Shown here piece by piece: positions 13,501 to 28,439 of a stretch of 64,000 nucleotides of DNA (the first letter of the stretch is position 1; the number at the start of each line of letters is the position of its first letter). Made by a program: the position numbers and the translations under genes. Origin of the DNA: Loxodes magnus (taxonomy: Eukaryota > Ciliophora > Karyorelictea > Loxodida > Loxodidae); NCBI GenBank assembly GCA_946699065.1, contig CAMPDV010000456.1:1-64000 (forward strand), given 5' to 3'. The notes beneath the pieces are model-generated. The model saw only the letters and a list, made by a program, of their open reading frames with translations. It was not told the DNA's origin and made no database searches.

Positions 13501-14640
13501 AACTAGTGTGACCACTCATGGTCTTACAGGTACCTGTCTTGACGTCCCATAGTCTCACCGTCTAATCATTACTTCCCGATACGATGAACTCTGAATCACT
13601 GGATATAACCACAGATCATACATAATCTAGTGTGACCACTCATGGTCTTACAGGTACATGTCTTGACGTCCCATAGTCTCACCGTCTAATCATAAACTTC
13701 CCGATACGATGAACTCTGAATCACTGGATATAGCAACAGCATTTACATAACTAGTGTGACCACTCATGGTCTTACAGGTACCTGTCTTGACGTCCCATAG
13801 TCTCACCGTCTTATCTAAACTTCCCGATACGATGAACTCTGAATCACTGGATATAGCCACAGATAATACAGAACTAGTGTGACCACTCATGGTCTTACAG
13901 GTACCTGTCTTGACGTCCCATAGTCTCACCGTCTAATCATCACTTCCCGATACGATGAACTCTGAATCACTGGATATAGCCACAGATAATACATAACTAG
14001 TGTGACCACTCATGGTCTTACAGGTACCTGTCTTGACGTCCCATAGTCTCACCGTCTTATCATAAACTTCCCGATACGATGAACTCTGAATCACTGGATA
14101 TAGCCACAGCATTTACATAACTAGTGTGACCACTCATGGTCTTACAGGTACCTGTCTTGACGTCCCATAGTCTCACCGTCTTATCTAAACTTCCCGATAC
14201 GATGAACTCTGAATCACTGGATATAGCCACAGATAATACAGAACTAGTGTGACCACTCATGGTCTTACAGGTACCTGTCTTGACGTCCCATAGTCTCACC
14301 GTCTAATCATAACTTCCCGATACGATGAACTCTGAATCACTGGATATAGCCACAGCATTTACATAACTAGTGTGACCACTCATGGTCTTACAGGTACATG
14401 TCTTGACGTCCCATAGTCTCACCGTCTTATCTAAACTTCCCGATACGATGAACTCTGAATCACTGGATATAGCCACAGCATTTACATAACTAGTGTGACC
14501 ACTCATGGTCTTACAGGTACCTGTCTTGACGTCCCATAGTCTCACCGTCTTATCTAAACTTCCCGATACGATGAACTCTGAATCACTGGATATAGCCACA
14601 GCATTTACATAACTAGTGTGACCACTCATGGTCTTACAGG

Positions 14641-14820
14641 TACCTGTCTTGACGTCTAGTGTGACCATAGTCTCATCGTCTAATCATCTAAACTTCCCAA
14701 TACGATGAACTCTGAATCACTGGATATAGCCACAGCATATACATTACTAGTGTGACCACTCATGGTCTTACAGGTACCTGTCTGACGATAGTCTAGTCTT
14801 ATCTAAACTTCCCGATACGA
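14641..14820 (-). repeat. Rearranged junction in the array
   Basis: Near 14656 an 8-base insertion resembling part of the neighbouring ctagtgtgacc motif follows gacgtc. The next turn has three extra bases (ctaatcatctaaac), and near 14781 the next unit has lost about 8 bases (cctgtctgacgatagtc). The net change is +3, so the frame downstream is restored. It also alters the RLWD motif: ATG GTC ACA CTA GAC replaces the usual residues, losing the blade's Trp. A nearby unit has SNVYAV (about 14739). This looks like a microhomology-mediated repair scar, not a module boundary. Confidence 0.75.
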
Positions 14821-16149
14821 TGAACTCTGAATCACTGGATATAGCAACAGCATTTACATAACTAGTGTGACCACTCATGGTCTTACAGGTACCTGTCTTG
14901 ACGTCCCATAGTCTCATCGTCTAATCATCACTTCCCGATACGATGAACTCTGAATCACTGGATATAGCCACAGATAATACAGAACTAGTGTGACCACTCA
15001 TGGTCTTACAGGTACATGTCTTGACGTCCCATAGTCTCACCGTCTTATCATGACTTCCCGATACGATGAACTCTGAATCACTGGATATAGCCACAGATAA
15101 TACATAACTAGTGTGACCACTCATGGTCTTACAGGTACATGTCTTGACGTCCCATAGTCTCACCGTCTAATCATTACTTCCCGATACGATGAACTCTGAA
15201 TCACTGGATATAGCCACAGCATTTACATAACTAGTGTGACCACTCATGGTCTTACAGGTACATGTCTTGACGTCCCATAGTCTCACCGTCTTATCTAAAC
15301 TTCCCGATACGATGAACTCTGAATCACTGGATATAGCCACAGCATTTACATAACTAGTGTGACCACTCATGGTCTTACAGGTACCTGTCTTGACGTCCCA
15401 TAGTCTCACCGTCTAATCTAAACTTCCCAATACGATGAACTCTGAATCACTGGATATAGCCACAGCATTTCATAACTAGTGTGACCACTCATGGTCTTAC
15501 AGGTACCTGTCTTGACGTCCCATAGTCTCACCGTCTTATCTAAACTTCCCGATACGATGAACTCTGAATCACTGGATATAGCAAAAGCATTTACATAACT
15601 AGTGTGACCACTCATGGTCTTACAGGTACCTGTCTTGACGTCCCATAGTCTCACCGTCTAATCATCACTTCCCGATACGATGAACTCTGAATCACTGGAT
15701 ATAGCAACAGCATTTACATAACTAGTGTGACCACTCATGGTCTTACAGGTACCTGTCTTGACGTCCCATAGTCTCACCGTCTTATCTAAACTTCCCGATA
15801 CGATGAACTCTGAATCACTGGATATAGCCACAGCATTTACATAACTAGTGTGACCACTCATGGTCTTACAGGTACCTGTCTTGACGTCCCATAGTCTCAC
15901 CGTCTAATCTAAACTTCCCGATACGATGAACTCTGAATCACTGGATATAGCCACAGATCATACATAACTAGTGTGACCACTCATGGTCTTACAGGTACCT
16001 GTCTTGACGTCCCATAGTCTCACCGTCTTATCATGACTTCCCGATACGATGAACTCTGAATCACTGGATATAACCACAGATCATACATAACTAGTGTGAC
16101 CACTCATGGTCTTACAGGTACCTGTCTTGACGTCCCATAGTCTCACCGT

Positions 16150-16638
16150 CTAATCATAACTTCCCGATACGATGAACTCTGAATCACTGGTTATAGCAAC
16201 AGCATTTACATAACTAGTGTGACCACTCATGGTCTTACAGGTACCTGTCTTGACGTCCCATAGTCTCACCGTCTTATCTAAACTTCCCGATACGATGAAC
16301 TCTGAATCACTGAATATAGCAACAGCATTTACATAACTAGTGTGACCACTCATGGTCTTACAGGTACCTGTCTTGACGTCCCATAGTCTCACCGTATAAT
16401 CTCCACTTCCCGATACGATGAACTCTGAATCACTGGATATAGCCACAGCATTTACATAACTAGTGTGACCACTCATGGTCTTACAGGTACCTGTCTTGAC
16501 GTCCCATAGTCTCACCGTATAATCTCCACTTCCCGATACGATGAACTCTGAATCACTGGATATAGCAACAGCATTTACATAACTAGTGTGACCACTCATG
16601 GTCTTACAGGTACCTGTCTTGACGTCCCATAGTCTCAC
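16150..16638 (-). CDS. Open block of four WD40 repeats (array fragment)
   Basis: A 162-codon TAG-to-TAG slice with turns LDK, GDY and GDY, one Phe12 variant (AIFSD) and one Thr variant at residue 12 (AITSD, from ggttatagc near 16190). The apparent start is GTG. It is one of the two longest clean slices in the first part of zone C. Confidence 0.3.
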   Translation of the reverse strand: MRLWDVKTGTCKTMSGHTSYVNAVAISSDSEFIVSGSGDYTVRLWDVKTGTCKTMSGHTSYVNAVAISSDSEFIVSGSGDYTVRLWDVKTGTCKTMSGHTSYVNAVAIFSDSEFIVSGSLDKTVRLWDVKTGTCKTMSGHTSYVNAVAITSDSEFIVSGSYD

Positions 16639-17869
16639 CGTCTAATCATTACTTCCCGATACGATGAACTCTGAATCACTGGATATAGCCACAGATAATA
16701 CAGAACTAGTGTGACCACTCATGGTCTTACAGGTACATGTCTTGACGTCCCATAGTCTCACCGTCTTATCATGACTTCCCGATACGATGAACTCTGAATC
16801 ACTGGATATAGCCACAGATCATACATAACTAGTGTGACCACTCATGGTCTTACAGGTACCTGTCTTGACGTCCCATAGTCTCACCGTCTAATCATAACTT
16901 CCCGATACGATGAACTCTGAATCACTGGATATAGCCACAGATAATACAGAACTAGTGTGACCACTCATGGTCTTACAGGTACATGTCTTGACGTCCCATA
17001 GTCTCACCGTCTAATAATCACTTCCCGATACGATGAACTCTGAATCACTGGATATAGCCACAGATAATACAGAATAAGTGTGACCACTCATGGTCTTACA
17101 GGTACCTGTCTTGACGTCCCATAGTCTCACCGTCTAATCATAACTTCCCGATACGATGAACTCTGAATCACTGGATATAGCCACAGCATTTACATAACTA
17201 GTGTGACCACTCATGGTCTTACAGGTACATGTCTTGACGTCCCATAGTCTCACCGTCTAATCATTACTTCCCGATACGATGAACTCTGAATCACTGGATA
17301 TAGCCACAGCATTTACATAACTAGTGTGACCACTCATGGTCTTACAGGTACATGTCTTGACGTCCCATAGTCTCACCGTCTAATAATCACTTCCCGATAC
17401 GATGAACTCTGAATCACTGGATATAGCCACAGATAATACAGAATAAGTGTGACCACTCATGGTCTTACAGGTACCTGTCTTGACGTCCCATAGTCTCACC
17501 GTCTAATCTAAACTTCCCGATACGATGAACTCTGAATCACTGGATATAGCAACAGCATTTCATAACTAGTGTGACCACTCATGGTCTTACAGGTACCTGT
17601 CTTGACGTCCCATAGTCTCACCGTCTTATCTAAACTTCCCGATACGATGAACTCTGAATCACTGGATATAGCAACAGCATTTACATAACTAGTGTGACCA
17701 CTCATGGTCTTACAGGTACCTGTCTTGACGTCCCATAGTCTCACCGTCTAATCATCACTTCCCGATACGATGAACTCTGAATCACTGGATATAGCAACAG
17801 CATTTACATAACTAGTGTGACCACTCATGGTCTTACAGGTACCTGTCTTGACGTCCCATAGTCTCACCG

Positions 17870-18480
17870 TCTAATCATCACTTCCCGATACGATGAACTC
17901 TGAATCACTGGATATAGCAACAGCATTTACATAACTAGTGTGACCACTCATGGTCTTACAGGTACCTGTCTTGACGTCCCATAGTCTCACCGTCTTATCA
18001 TGACTTCCCGATACGATGAACTCTGAATCACTGGATATAGCCACAGATCATACATAACTAGTGTGACCACTCATGGTCTTACAGGTACCTGTCTTGACGT
18101 CCCATAGTCTCACCGTCTAATCATAACTTCCCGATACGATGAACTCTGAATCACTGGATATAGCCACAGATAATACATAACTAGTGTGACCACTCATGGT
18201 CTTACAGGTACCTGTCTTGACGTCCCATAGTCTCACCGTCTTATCATGACTTCCCGATACGATGAACTCTGAATCACTGGATATAGCCACAGATAATACA
18301 GAATAAGTGTGACCACTCATGGTCTTACAGGTACCTGTCTTGACGTCCCATAGTCTCACCGTCTTATCATGACTTCCCGATACGATGAACTCTGAATCAC
18401 TGGATATAGCCACAGATCATACATAACTAGTGTGACCACTCATGGTCTTACAGGTACCTGTCTTGACGTCCCATAGTCTC
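17870..18480 (-). repeat. Higher-order block, copy 1 (about 5 units, offset 14 units)
   Basis: The order DD-stop, HDK with TGA, YD-stop with SYVLSV, HDK with an aataag unit, HDK with TGA is repeated 1722 bp to the right. The third-from-right unit differs slightly between copies (gataatacagaataag here against gcatatacagaataag). Confidence 0.7.
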
Positions 18481-19591
18481 ACCGTATAATCTCCACTTCC
18501 CGATACGATGAACTCTGAATCACTGGATATAGCAACAGCATTTACATAACTAGTGTGACCACTCATGGTCTTACAGGTACATGTCTTGACGTCCCATAGT
18601 CTCACCGTCTAATCATAACTTCCCGATACGATGAACTCTGAATCACTGGATATAGCAACAGCATTTACATAACTAGTGTGACCACTCATGGTCTTACAGG
18701 TACCTGTCTTGACGTCCCATAGTCTCACCGTCTTATCTAAACTTCCCGATACGATGAACTCTGAATCACTGGATATAGCAACAGCATTTACATAACTAGT
18801 GTGACCACTCATGGTCTTACAGGTACATGTCTTGACGTCCCATAGTCTCACCGTCTAATCATTACTTCCCGATACGATGAACTCTGAATCACTGGATATA
18901 GCCACAGATAATACAGAACTAGTGTGACCACTCATGGTCTTACAGGTACATGTCTTGACGTCCCATAGTCTCACCGTCTAATCATTACTTCCCGATACGA
19001 TGAACTCTGAATCACTGGATATAGCCACAGATAATACATAATCTGTGTGACCACTCATGGTCTTACAGGTACATGTCTTGACGTCCCATAGTCTCACCGT
19101 CTAATCATTACTTCCCGATACGATGAACTCTGAATCACTGGATATAGCCACAGATAATACATAACTAGTGTGACCACTCATGGTCTTACAGGTACATGTC
19201 TTGACGTCCCATAGTCTCACCGTCTAATCATTACTTCCCGATACGATGAACTCTGAATCACTGGATATAGCCACAGCATTTACATAACTAGTGTGACCAC
19301 TCATGGTCTTACAGGTACCTGTCTTGACGTCCCATAGTCTCACCGTCTAATCATCACTTCCCGATACGATGAACTCTGAATCACTGGATATAGCCACAGA
19401 TAATACATAACTAGTGTGACCACTCATGGTCTTACAGGTACATGTCTTGACGTCCCATAGTCTCACCGTCTAATCATTACTTCCCGATACGATGAACTCT
19501 GAATCACTGGATATAACCACAGATCATACATAACTAGTGTGACCACTCATGGTCTTACAGGTACCTGTCTTGACGTCCCATAGTCTCACCG

Positions 19592-20202
19592 TCTAATCAT
19601 CACTTCCCGATACGATGAACTCTGAATCACTGGATATAGCAACAGCATTTACATAACTAGTGTGACCACTCATGGTCTTACAGGTACCTGTCTTGACGTC
19701 CCATAGTCTCACCGTCTTATCATGACTTCCCGATACGATGAACTCTGAATCACTGGATATAGCCACAGATCATACATAACTAGTGTGACCACTCATGGTC
19801 TTACAGGTACCTGTCTTGACGTCCCATAGTCTCACCGTCTAATCATAACTTCCCGATACGATGAACTCTGAATCACTGGATATAGCCACAGATAATACAT
19901 AACTAGTGTGACCACTCATGGTCTTACAGGTACCTGTCTTGACGTCCCATAGTCTCACCGTCTTATCATGACTTCCCGATACGATGAACTCTGAATCACT
20001 GGATATAGCCACAGCATATACAGAATAAGTGTGACCACTCATGGTCTTACAGGTACCTGTCTTGACGTCCCATAGTCTCACCGTCTTATCATGACTTCCC
20101 GATACGATGAACTCTGAATCACTGGATATAGCCACAGATCATACATAACTAGTGTGACCACTCATGGTCTTACAGGTACCTGTCTTGACGTCCCATAGTC
20201 TC
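19592..20202 (-). repeat. Higher-order block, copy 2 (about 5 units, offset 14 units)
   Basis: Second copy of the block at 17870-18480. A related but shorter version of the same order (HDK with TGA, then YD-stop with SYVLSV) appears again near 27212-27400. Confidence 0.7.
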
Positions 20203-20207
20203 ACCGT

Positions 20208-20696
20208 CTAATCATAACTTCCCGATACGATGAACTCTGAATCACTGGATATAGCCACAGATAATACATAACTAGTGTGACCACTCATGGTCTTACAGGT
20301 ACCTGTCTTGACGTCCCATAGTCTCACCGTCTTATCTAAACTTCCCGATACGATGAACTCTGAATCACTGAATATAGCAACAGCATTTACATAACTAGTG
20401 TGACCACTCATGGTCTTACAGGTACCTGTCTTGACGTCCCATAGTCTCACCGTCTTATCTAAACTTCCCAATACGATGAACTCTGAATCACTGGATATAG
20501 CCACAGCATTTACATAACTAGTGTGACCACTCATGGTCTTACAGGTACCTGTCTTGACGTCCCATAGTCTCACCGTCTTATCTAAACTTCCCGATACGAT
20601 GAACTCTGAATCACTGGATATAGCAACAGCATTTACATAACTAGTGTGACCACTCATGGTCTTACAGGTACATGTCTTGACGTCCCATAGTCTCAC
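20208..20696 (-). CDS. Open block of four WD40 repeats (array fragment)
   Basis: A 162-codon TAG-to-TAG slice with three LDK turns. One repeat reads IVLGS for IVSGS, a TCG to TTG change at a CpG (plus strand cttcccaatac near 20469). The apparent start is GTG. It is a fragment of the array frame. Confidence 0.3.
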   Translation of the reverse strand: MRLWDVKTCTCKTMSGHTSYVNAVAISSDSEFIVSGSLDKTVRLWDVKTGTCKTMSGHTSYVNAVAISSDSEFIVLGSLDKTVRLWDVKTGTCKTMSGHTSYVNAVAIFSDSEFIVSGSLDKTVRLWDVKTGTCKTMSGHTSYVLSVAISSDSEFIVSGSYD

Positions 20697-23600
20697 CGTC
20701 TAATCATTACTTCCCGATACGATGAACTCTGAATCACTGGATATAGCCACAGATAATACAGAACTAGTGTGACCACTCATGGTCTTACAGGTACATGTCT
20801 TGACGTCCCATAGTCTCACCGTCTTATCATGACTTCCCGATACGATGAACTCTGAATCACTGGATATAGCCACAGATCATACATAACTAGTGTGACCACT
20901 CATGGTCTTACAGGTACCTGTCTTGACGTCCCATAGTCTCACCGTCTTATCTAAACTTCCCGATACGATGAACTCTGAATCACTGGATATAGCCACAGCA
21001 TTTACATAACTAGTGTGACCACTCATGGTCTTACAGGTACCTGTCTTGACGTCCCATAGTCTCACCGTCTAATAATCACTTCCCGATACGATGAACTCTG
21101 AATCACTGGATAAAGCAACAGCATTTACATAACTAGTGTGACCACTCATGGTCTTACAGGTACCTGTCTTGACGTCCCATAGTCTCACCGTCTAATCATC
21201 ACTTCCCGATACGATGAACTCTGAATCACTGGATATAGCCACAGCATTTACATAACTAGTGTGACCACTCATGGTCTTACAGGTACCTGTCTTGACGTCC
21301 CATAGTCTCACCGTCTAATCATAACTTCCCGATACGATGAACTCTGAATCACTGGATATAGCCACAGCATTTACATAACTAGTGTGACCACTCATGGTCT
21401 TACAGGTACCTGTCTTGACGTCCCATAGTCTCACCGTCTAATCTAAACTTCCCGATACGATGAACTCTGAATCACTGGATATAGCAACAGCATTTCATAA
21501 CTAGTGTGACCACTCATGGTCTTACAGGTACCTGTCTTGACGTCCCATAGTCTCACCGTCTAATCATAACTTCCCGATACGATGAACTCTGAATCACTGG
21601 ATATAGCCACAGATAATACATAATCTGTGTGACCACTCATGGTCTTACAGGTACATGTCTTGACGTCCCATAGTCTCACCGTCTAATCATCACTTCCCGA
21701 TACGATGAACTCTGAATCACTGGATATAGCCACAGCATTTACATAACTAGTGTGACCACTCATGGTCTTACAGGTACCTGTCTTGACGTCCCATAGTCTC
21801 ACCGTCTAATCATCACTTCCCGATACGATGAACTCTGAATCACTGGATATAGCAACAGATAATACAGAATCTGTGTGACCACTCATGGTCTTACAGGTAC
21901 CTGTCTTGACGTCCCATAGTCTCACCGTCTTATCATGACTTCCCGATACGATGAACTCTGAATCACTGGATATAGCAACAGCATTTACATAACTAGTGTG
22001 ACCACTCATGGTCTTACAGGTACCTGTCTTGACGTCCCATAGTCTCATCGTCTAATCATTACTTCCCGATACGATGAACTCTGAATCACTGGATATAGCC
22101 ACAGATAATACAGAACTAGTGTGACCACTCATGGTCTTACAGGTACATGTCTTGACGTCCCATAGTCTCACCGTCTAATCATTACTTCCCGATACGATGA
22201 ACTCTGAATCACTGGATATAGCAACAGCATTTACATAACTAGTGTGACCACTCATGGTCTTACAGGTACCTGTCTTGACGTCCCATAGTCTCATCGTCTA
22301 ATCATCACTTCCCGATACGATGAACTCTGAATCACTGGATATAGCCACAGATAATACAGAACTAGTGTGACCACTCATGGTCTTACAGGTACCTGTCTTG
22401 ACGTCCCATAGTCTCACCGTCTTATCTAAACTTCCCGATACGATGAACTCTGAATCACTGGATATAGCCACAGATCATACATAACTAGTGTGACCACTCA
22501 TGGTCTTACAGGTACCTGTCTTGACGTCCCATAGTCTCACCGTATAATCTCCACTTCCCGATACGATGAACTCTGAATCACTGGATATAGCCACAGCATT
22601 TACATAACTAGTGTGACCACTCATGGTCTTACAGGTACCTGTCTTGACGTCCCATAGTCTCACCGTCTAATCATAACTTCCCGATACGATGAACTCTGAA
22701 TCACTGGATATAGCCACAGATGATACATAACTAGTGTGACCACTCATGGTCTTACAGGTACCTGTCTTGACGTCCCATAGTCTCACCGTCTAATCTAAAC
22801 TTCCCAATACGATGAACTCTGAATCACTGGATATAGCCACAGCATATACATAACTAGTGTGACCACTCATGGTCTTACAGGTACCTGTCTTGACGTCCCA
22901 TAGTCTCACCGTCTAATCATAACTTCCCGATACGATGAACTCTGAATCACTGGATATAGCAACAGCATATACAGAATAAGTGTGACCACTCATGGTCTTA
23001 CAGGTACCTGTCTTGACGTCCCATAGTCTCACCGTCTAATCATAACTTCCCGATACGATGAACTCTGAATCACTGGATATAGCAACAGCATTTCATAACT
23101 AGTGTGACCACTCATGGTCTTACAGGTACCTGTCTTGACGTCCCATAGTCTCACCGTCTAATCATTACTTCCCGATACGATGAACTCTGAATCACTGGAT
23201 ATAGCCACAGATAATACATAACTAGTGTGACCACTCATGGTCTTACAGGTACATGTCTTGACGTCCCATAGTCTCACCGTCTTATCTAAACTTCCCGATA
23301 CGATGAACTCTGAATCACTGGATATAGCCACAGCATTTACATAACTAGTGTGACCACTCATGGTCTTACAGGTACCTGTCTTGACGTCCCATAGTCTCAC
23401 CGTCTAATCATAACTTCCCGATACGATGAACTCTGAATCACTGGATATAGCAACAGCATTTCATAACTAGTGTGACCACTCATGGTCTTACAGGTACCTG
23501 TCTTGACGTCCCATAGTCTCACCGTCTAATCATTACTTCCCGATACGATGAACTCTGAATCACTGGATATAGCCACAGATAATACATAACTAGTGTGACC

Positions 23601-26600
23601 ACTCATGGTCTTACAGGTACATGTCTTGACGTCCCATAGTCTCACCGTCTAATCATTACTTCCCGATACGATGAACTCTGAATCACTGGATATAGCCACA
23701 GATAATACATAACTAGTGTGACCACTCATGGTCTTACAGGTACATGTCTTGACGTCCCATAGTCTCACCGTCTAATCATAACTTCCCGATACGATGAACT
23801 CTGAATCACTGGATATAGCAACAGCATTTACATAACTAGTGTGACCACTCATGGTCTTACAGGTACCTGTCTTGACGTCCCATAGTCTCACCGTCTAATC
23901 ATAACTTCCCGATACGATGAACTCTGAATCACTGGATATAGCAACAGCATTTACATAACTAGTGTGACCACTCATGGTCTTACAGGTACCTGTCTTGACG
24001 TCCCATAGTCTCACCGTCTAATCATTACTTCCCGATACGATGAACTCTGAATCACTGGATATAGCCACAGATCATACATAACTAGTGTGACCACTCATGG
24101 TCTTACAGGTACATGTCTTGACGTCCCATAGTCTCACCGTCTAATCATCACTTCCCAATACGATGAACTCTGAATCACTGGATATAGCCACAGCATATAC
24201 ATAACTAGTGTGACCACTCATGGTCTTACAGGTACCTGTCTTGACGTCCCATAGTCTCACCGTCTAATCATAACTTCCCGATACGATGAACTCTGAATCA
24301 CTGGATATAGCAACAGCATTTCATAACTAGTGTGACCACTCATGGTCTTACAGGTACCTGTCTTGACGTCCCATAGTCTCACCGTCTAATCTAAACTTCT
24401 CAATACGATGAACTCTGAATCACTGGATATAGCCACAGATAATACATAACTAGTGTGACCACTCATGGTCTTACAGGTACCTGTCTTGACGTCCCATAGT
24501 CTCACCGTCTAATCATAACTTCCCGATACGATGAACTCTGAATCACTGGATATAGCAACAGCATTTACATAACTAGTGTGACCACTCATGGTCTTACAGG
24601 TACCTGTCTTGACGTCCCATAGTCTCACCGTCTAATCATCACTTCCCGATACGATGAACTCTGAATCACTGGATATAGCCACAGATAATACAGAACTAGT
24701 GTGACCACTCATGGTCTTACAGGTACATGTCTTGACGTCCCATAGTCTCACCGTCTAATCTAAACTTCCCGATACGATGAACTCTGAATCACTGGATATA
24801 GCAACAGCATTTCATAACTAGTGTGACCACTCATGGTCTTACAGGTACCTGTCTTGACGTCCCATAGTCTCACCGTCTAATCATAACTTCCCGATACGAT
24901 GAACTCTGAATCACTGGATATAGCAACAGCATTTACATAACTAGTGTGACCACTCATGGTCTTACAGGTACATGTCTTGACGTCCCATAGTCTCACCGTC
25001 TAATCATCACTTCCCGATACGATGAACTCTGAATCACTGGATATAGCCACAGATAATACAGAACTAGTGTGACCACTCATGGTCTTACAGGTACATGTCT
25101 TGACGTCCCATAGTCTCACCGTCTTATCTAAACTTCCCGATACGATGAACTCTGAATCACTGGATATAGCCACAGCATTTACATAACTAGTGTGACCACT
25201 CATGGTCTTACAGGTACCTGTCTTGACGTCCCATAGTCTCACCGTATAATCTCCACTTCCCGATACGATGAACTCTGAATCACTGGATATAGCCACAGCA
25301 TTTACATAACTAGTGTGACCACTCATGGTCTTACAGGTACCTGTCTTGACGTCCCATAGTCTCACCGTCTAATCATTACTTCCCGATACGATGAACTCTG
25401 AATCACTGGATATAGCAACAGCATTTACATAACTAGTGTGACCACTCATGGTCTTACAGGTACCTGTCTTGACGTCCTATAGTCTCATCGTCTAATCATC
25501 ACTTCCCGATACGATGAACTCTGAATCACTGGATATAGCCACAGCATATACATAACTAGTGTGACCACTCATGGTCTTACAGGTACCTGTCTTGACGTCC
25601 CATAGTCTCACCGTCTAATCATCACTTCCCGATACGATGAACTCTGAATCACTGGATATAGCCACAGCATTTACATAACTAGTGTGACCACTCATGGTCT
25701 TACAGGTACCTGTCTTGACGTCCCATAGTCTCACCGTCTAATCATCACTTCCCGATACGATGAACTCTGAATCACTGGATATAGCAACAGCATTTACATA
25801 ACTAGTGTGACCACTCATGGTCTTACAGGTACCTGTCTTGACGTCCCATAGTCTCACCGTCTAATCTAAACTTCCCGATACGATGAACTCTGAATCACTG
25901 GATATAGCCACAGATAATACAGAACTAGTGTGACCACTCATGGTCTTACAGGTACCTGTCTTGACGTCCCATAGTCTCACCGTCTAATTTTTACTTCCCG
26001 ATACGATGAACTCTGAATCACTGGATATAGCCACAGATAATACAGAATCTGTGTGACCACTCATGGTCTTACAGGTACCTGTCTTGACGTCCCATAGTCT
26101 CACCGTCTTATCATGACTTCCCGATACGATGAACTCTGAATCACTGGATATAGCAACAGCATTTCATAACTAGTGTGACCACTCATGGTCTTACAGGTAC
26201 CTGTCTTGACGTCCCATAGTCTCACCGTCTAATCATTACTTCCCGATACGATGAACTCTGAATCACTGGATATAGCCACAGATAATACATAACTAGTGTG
26301 ACCACTCATGGTCTTACAGGTACCTGTCTTGACGTCCCATAGTCTCACCGTCTAATCATCACTTCCCGATACGATGAACTCTGAATCACTGGATATAGCC
26401 ACAGATCATACAGAACTAGTGTGACCACTCATGGTCTTACAGGTACATGTCTTGACGTCCCATAGTCTCACCGTCTAATCATTACTTCCCGATACGATGA
26501 ACTCTGAATCACTGGATATAGCAACAGCATTTCATAACTAGTGTGACCACTCATGGTCTTACAGGTACCTGTCTTGACGTCCCATAGTCTCACCGTCTTA

Positions 26601-28439
26601 TCTAAACTTCCCGATACGATGAACTCTGAATCACTGGATATAGCCACAGATAATACAGAACTAGTGTGACCACTCATGGTCTTACAGGTACCTGTCTTGA
26701 CGTCCCATAGTCTCACCGTCTAATCATTACTTCCCGATACGATGAACTCTGAATCACTGGATATAGCCACAGCATTTACATAACTAGTGTGACCACTCAT
26801 GGTCTTACAGGTACCTGTCTTGACGTCCCATAGTCTCACCGTCTAATCATAACTTCCCGATACGATGAACTCTGAATCACTGGATATAGCCACAGCATTT
26901 ACATAACTAGTGTGACCACTCATGGTCTTACAGGTACCTGTCTTGACGTCCCATAGTCTCACCGTCTAATCATAACTTCCCGATACGATGAACTCTGAAT
27001 CACTGGATATAGCAACAGCATTTACATAACTAGTGTGACCACTCATGGTCTTACAGGTACCTGTCTTGACGTCCCATAGTCTCACCGTCTAATCATAACT
27101 TCCCGATACGATGAACTCTGAATCACTGAATATAGCAACAGCATATACAGAATAAGTGTGACCACTCATGGTCTTACAGGTACCTGTCTTGACGTCCCAT
27201 AGTCTCACCGTCTTATCATGACTTCCCGATACGATGAACTCTGAATCACTGGATATAGCCACAGATCATACATAACTAGTGTGACCACTCATGGTCTTAC
27301 AGGTACCTGTCTTGACGTCCCATAGTCTCACCGTCTAATCATAACTTCCCGATACGATGAACTCTGAATCACTGGATATAGCCACAGATAATACATAACT
27401 AGTGTGACCACTCATGGTCTTACAGGTACCTGTCTTGACGTCCCATAGTCTCACCGTCTTATCTAAACTTCCCGATACGATGAACTCTGAATCACTGGAT
27501 ATAGCCACAGCATATACAGAATAAGTGTGACCACTCATGGTCTTACAGGTACCTGTCTTGACGTCCCATAGTCTCACCGTCTTATCTAAACTTCCCAATA
27601 CGATGAACTCTGAATCACTGGATATAGCCACAGCATATACATAACTAGTGTGACCACTCATGGTCTTACAGGTACCTGTCTTGACGTCCCATAGTCTCAC
27701 CGTCTAATCTAAACTTCCCGATACGATGAACTCTGAATCACTGGATATAGCAACAGCATTTCATAACTAGTGTGACCACTCATGGTCTTACAGGTACCTG
27801 TCTTGACGTCCCATAGTCTCACCGTCTAATCATAACTTCCCGATACGATGAACTCTGAATCACTGGATATAGCAACAGCATTTCATAACTAGTGTGACCA
27901 CTCATGGTCTTACAGGTACCTGTCTTGACGTCCCATAGTCTCACCGTCTAATCATAACTTCCCGATACGATGAACTCTGAATCACTGGATATAGCAACAG
28001 CATTTACATAACTAGTGTGACCACTCATGGTCTTACAGGTACCTGTCTTGACGTCCCATAGTCTCACCGTCTAATCTCCACTTCCCGATACGATGAACTC
28101 TGAATCACTGGATATAGCAACAGCATTTACATAACTAGTGTGACCACTCATGGTCTTACAGGTACATGTCTTGACGTCCCATAGTCTCACCGTCTAATCA
28201 TAACTTCCCGATACGATGAACTCTGAATCACTGGATATAGCCACAGCATTTACATAACTAGTGTGACCACTCATGGTCTTACAGGTACCTGTCTTGACGT
28301 CCCATAGTCTCACCGTCTAATCATCACTTCCCGATACGATGAACTCTGAATCACTGGATATAGCCACAGCATTTACATAACTAGTGTGACCACTCATGGT
28401 CTTACAGGTACCTGTCTTGACGTCCCATAGTCTCACCGT

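Larger units (their letters stand above)
12450..14920 (-). repeat. Zone B: most degenerate segment of the array
   Basis: About 20 units with the densest damage in the window. Extra bases occur near 12507 (aacagcatcatac), 12641 and 13622 (aatctagtg), 13693 and 14055 (cataaac). There are two paired +1/-1 changes (13066-13140 and 13437-13500) and one complex rearrangement (14650-14800). The running phase shift was tracked and reconciles exactly with unit spacing on both sides. The cluster suggests an older or less homogenised island between two homogenised blocks. Confidence 0.8.
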
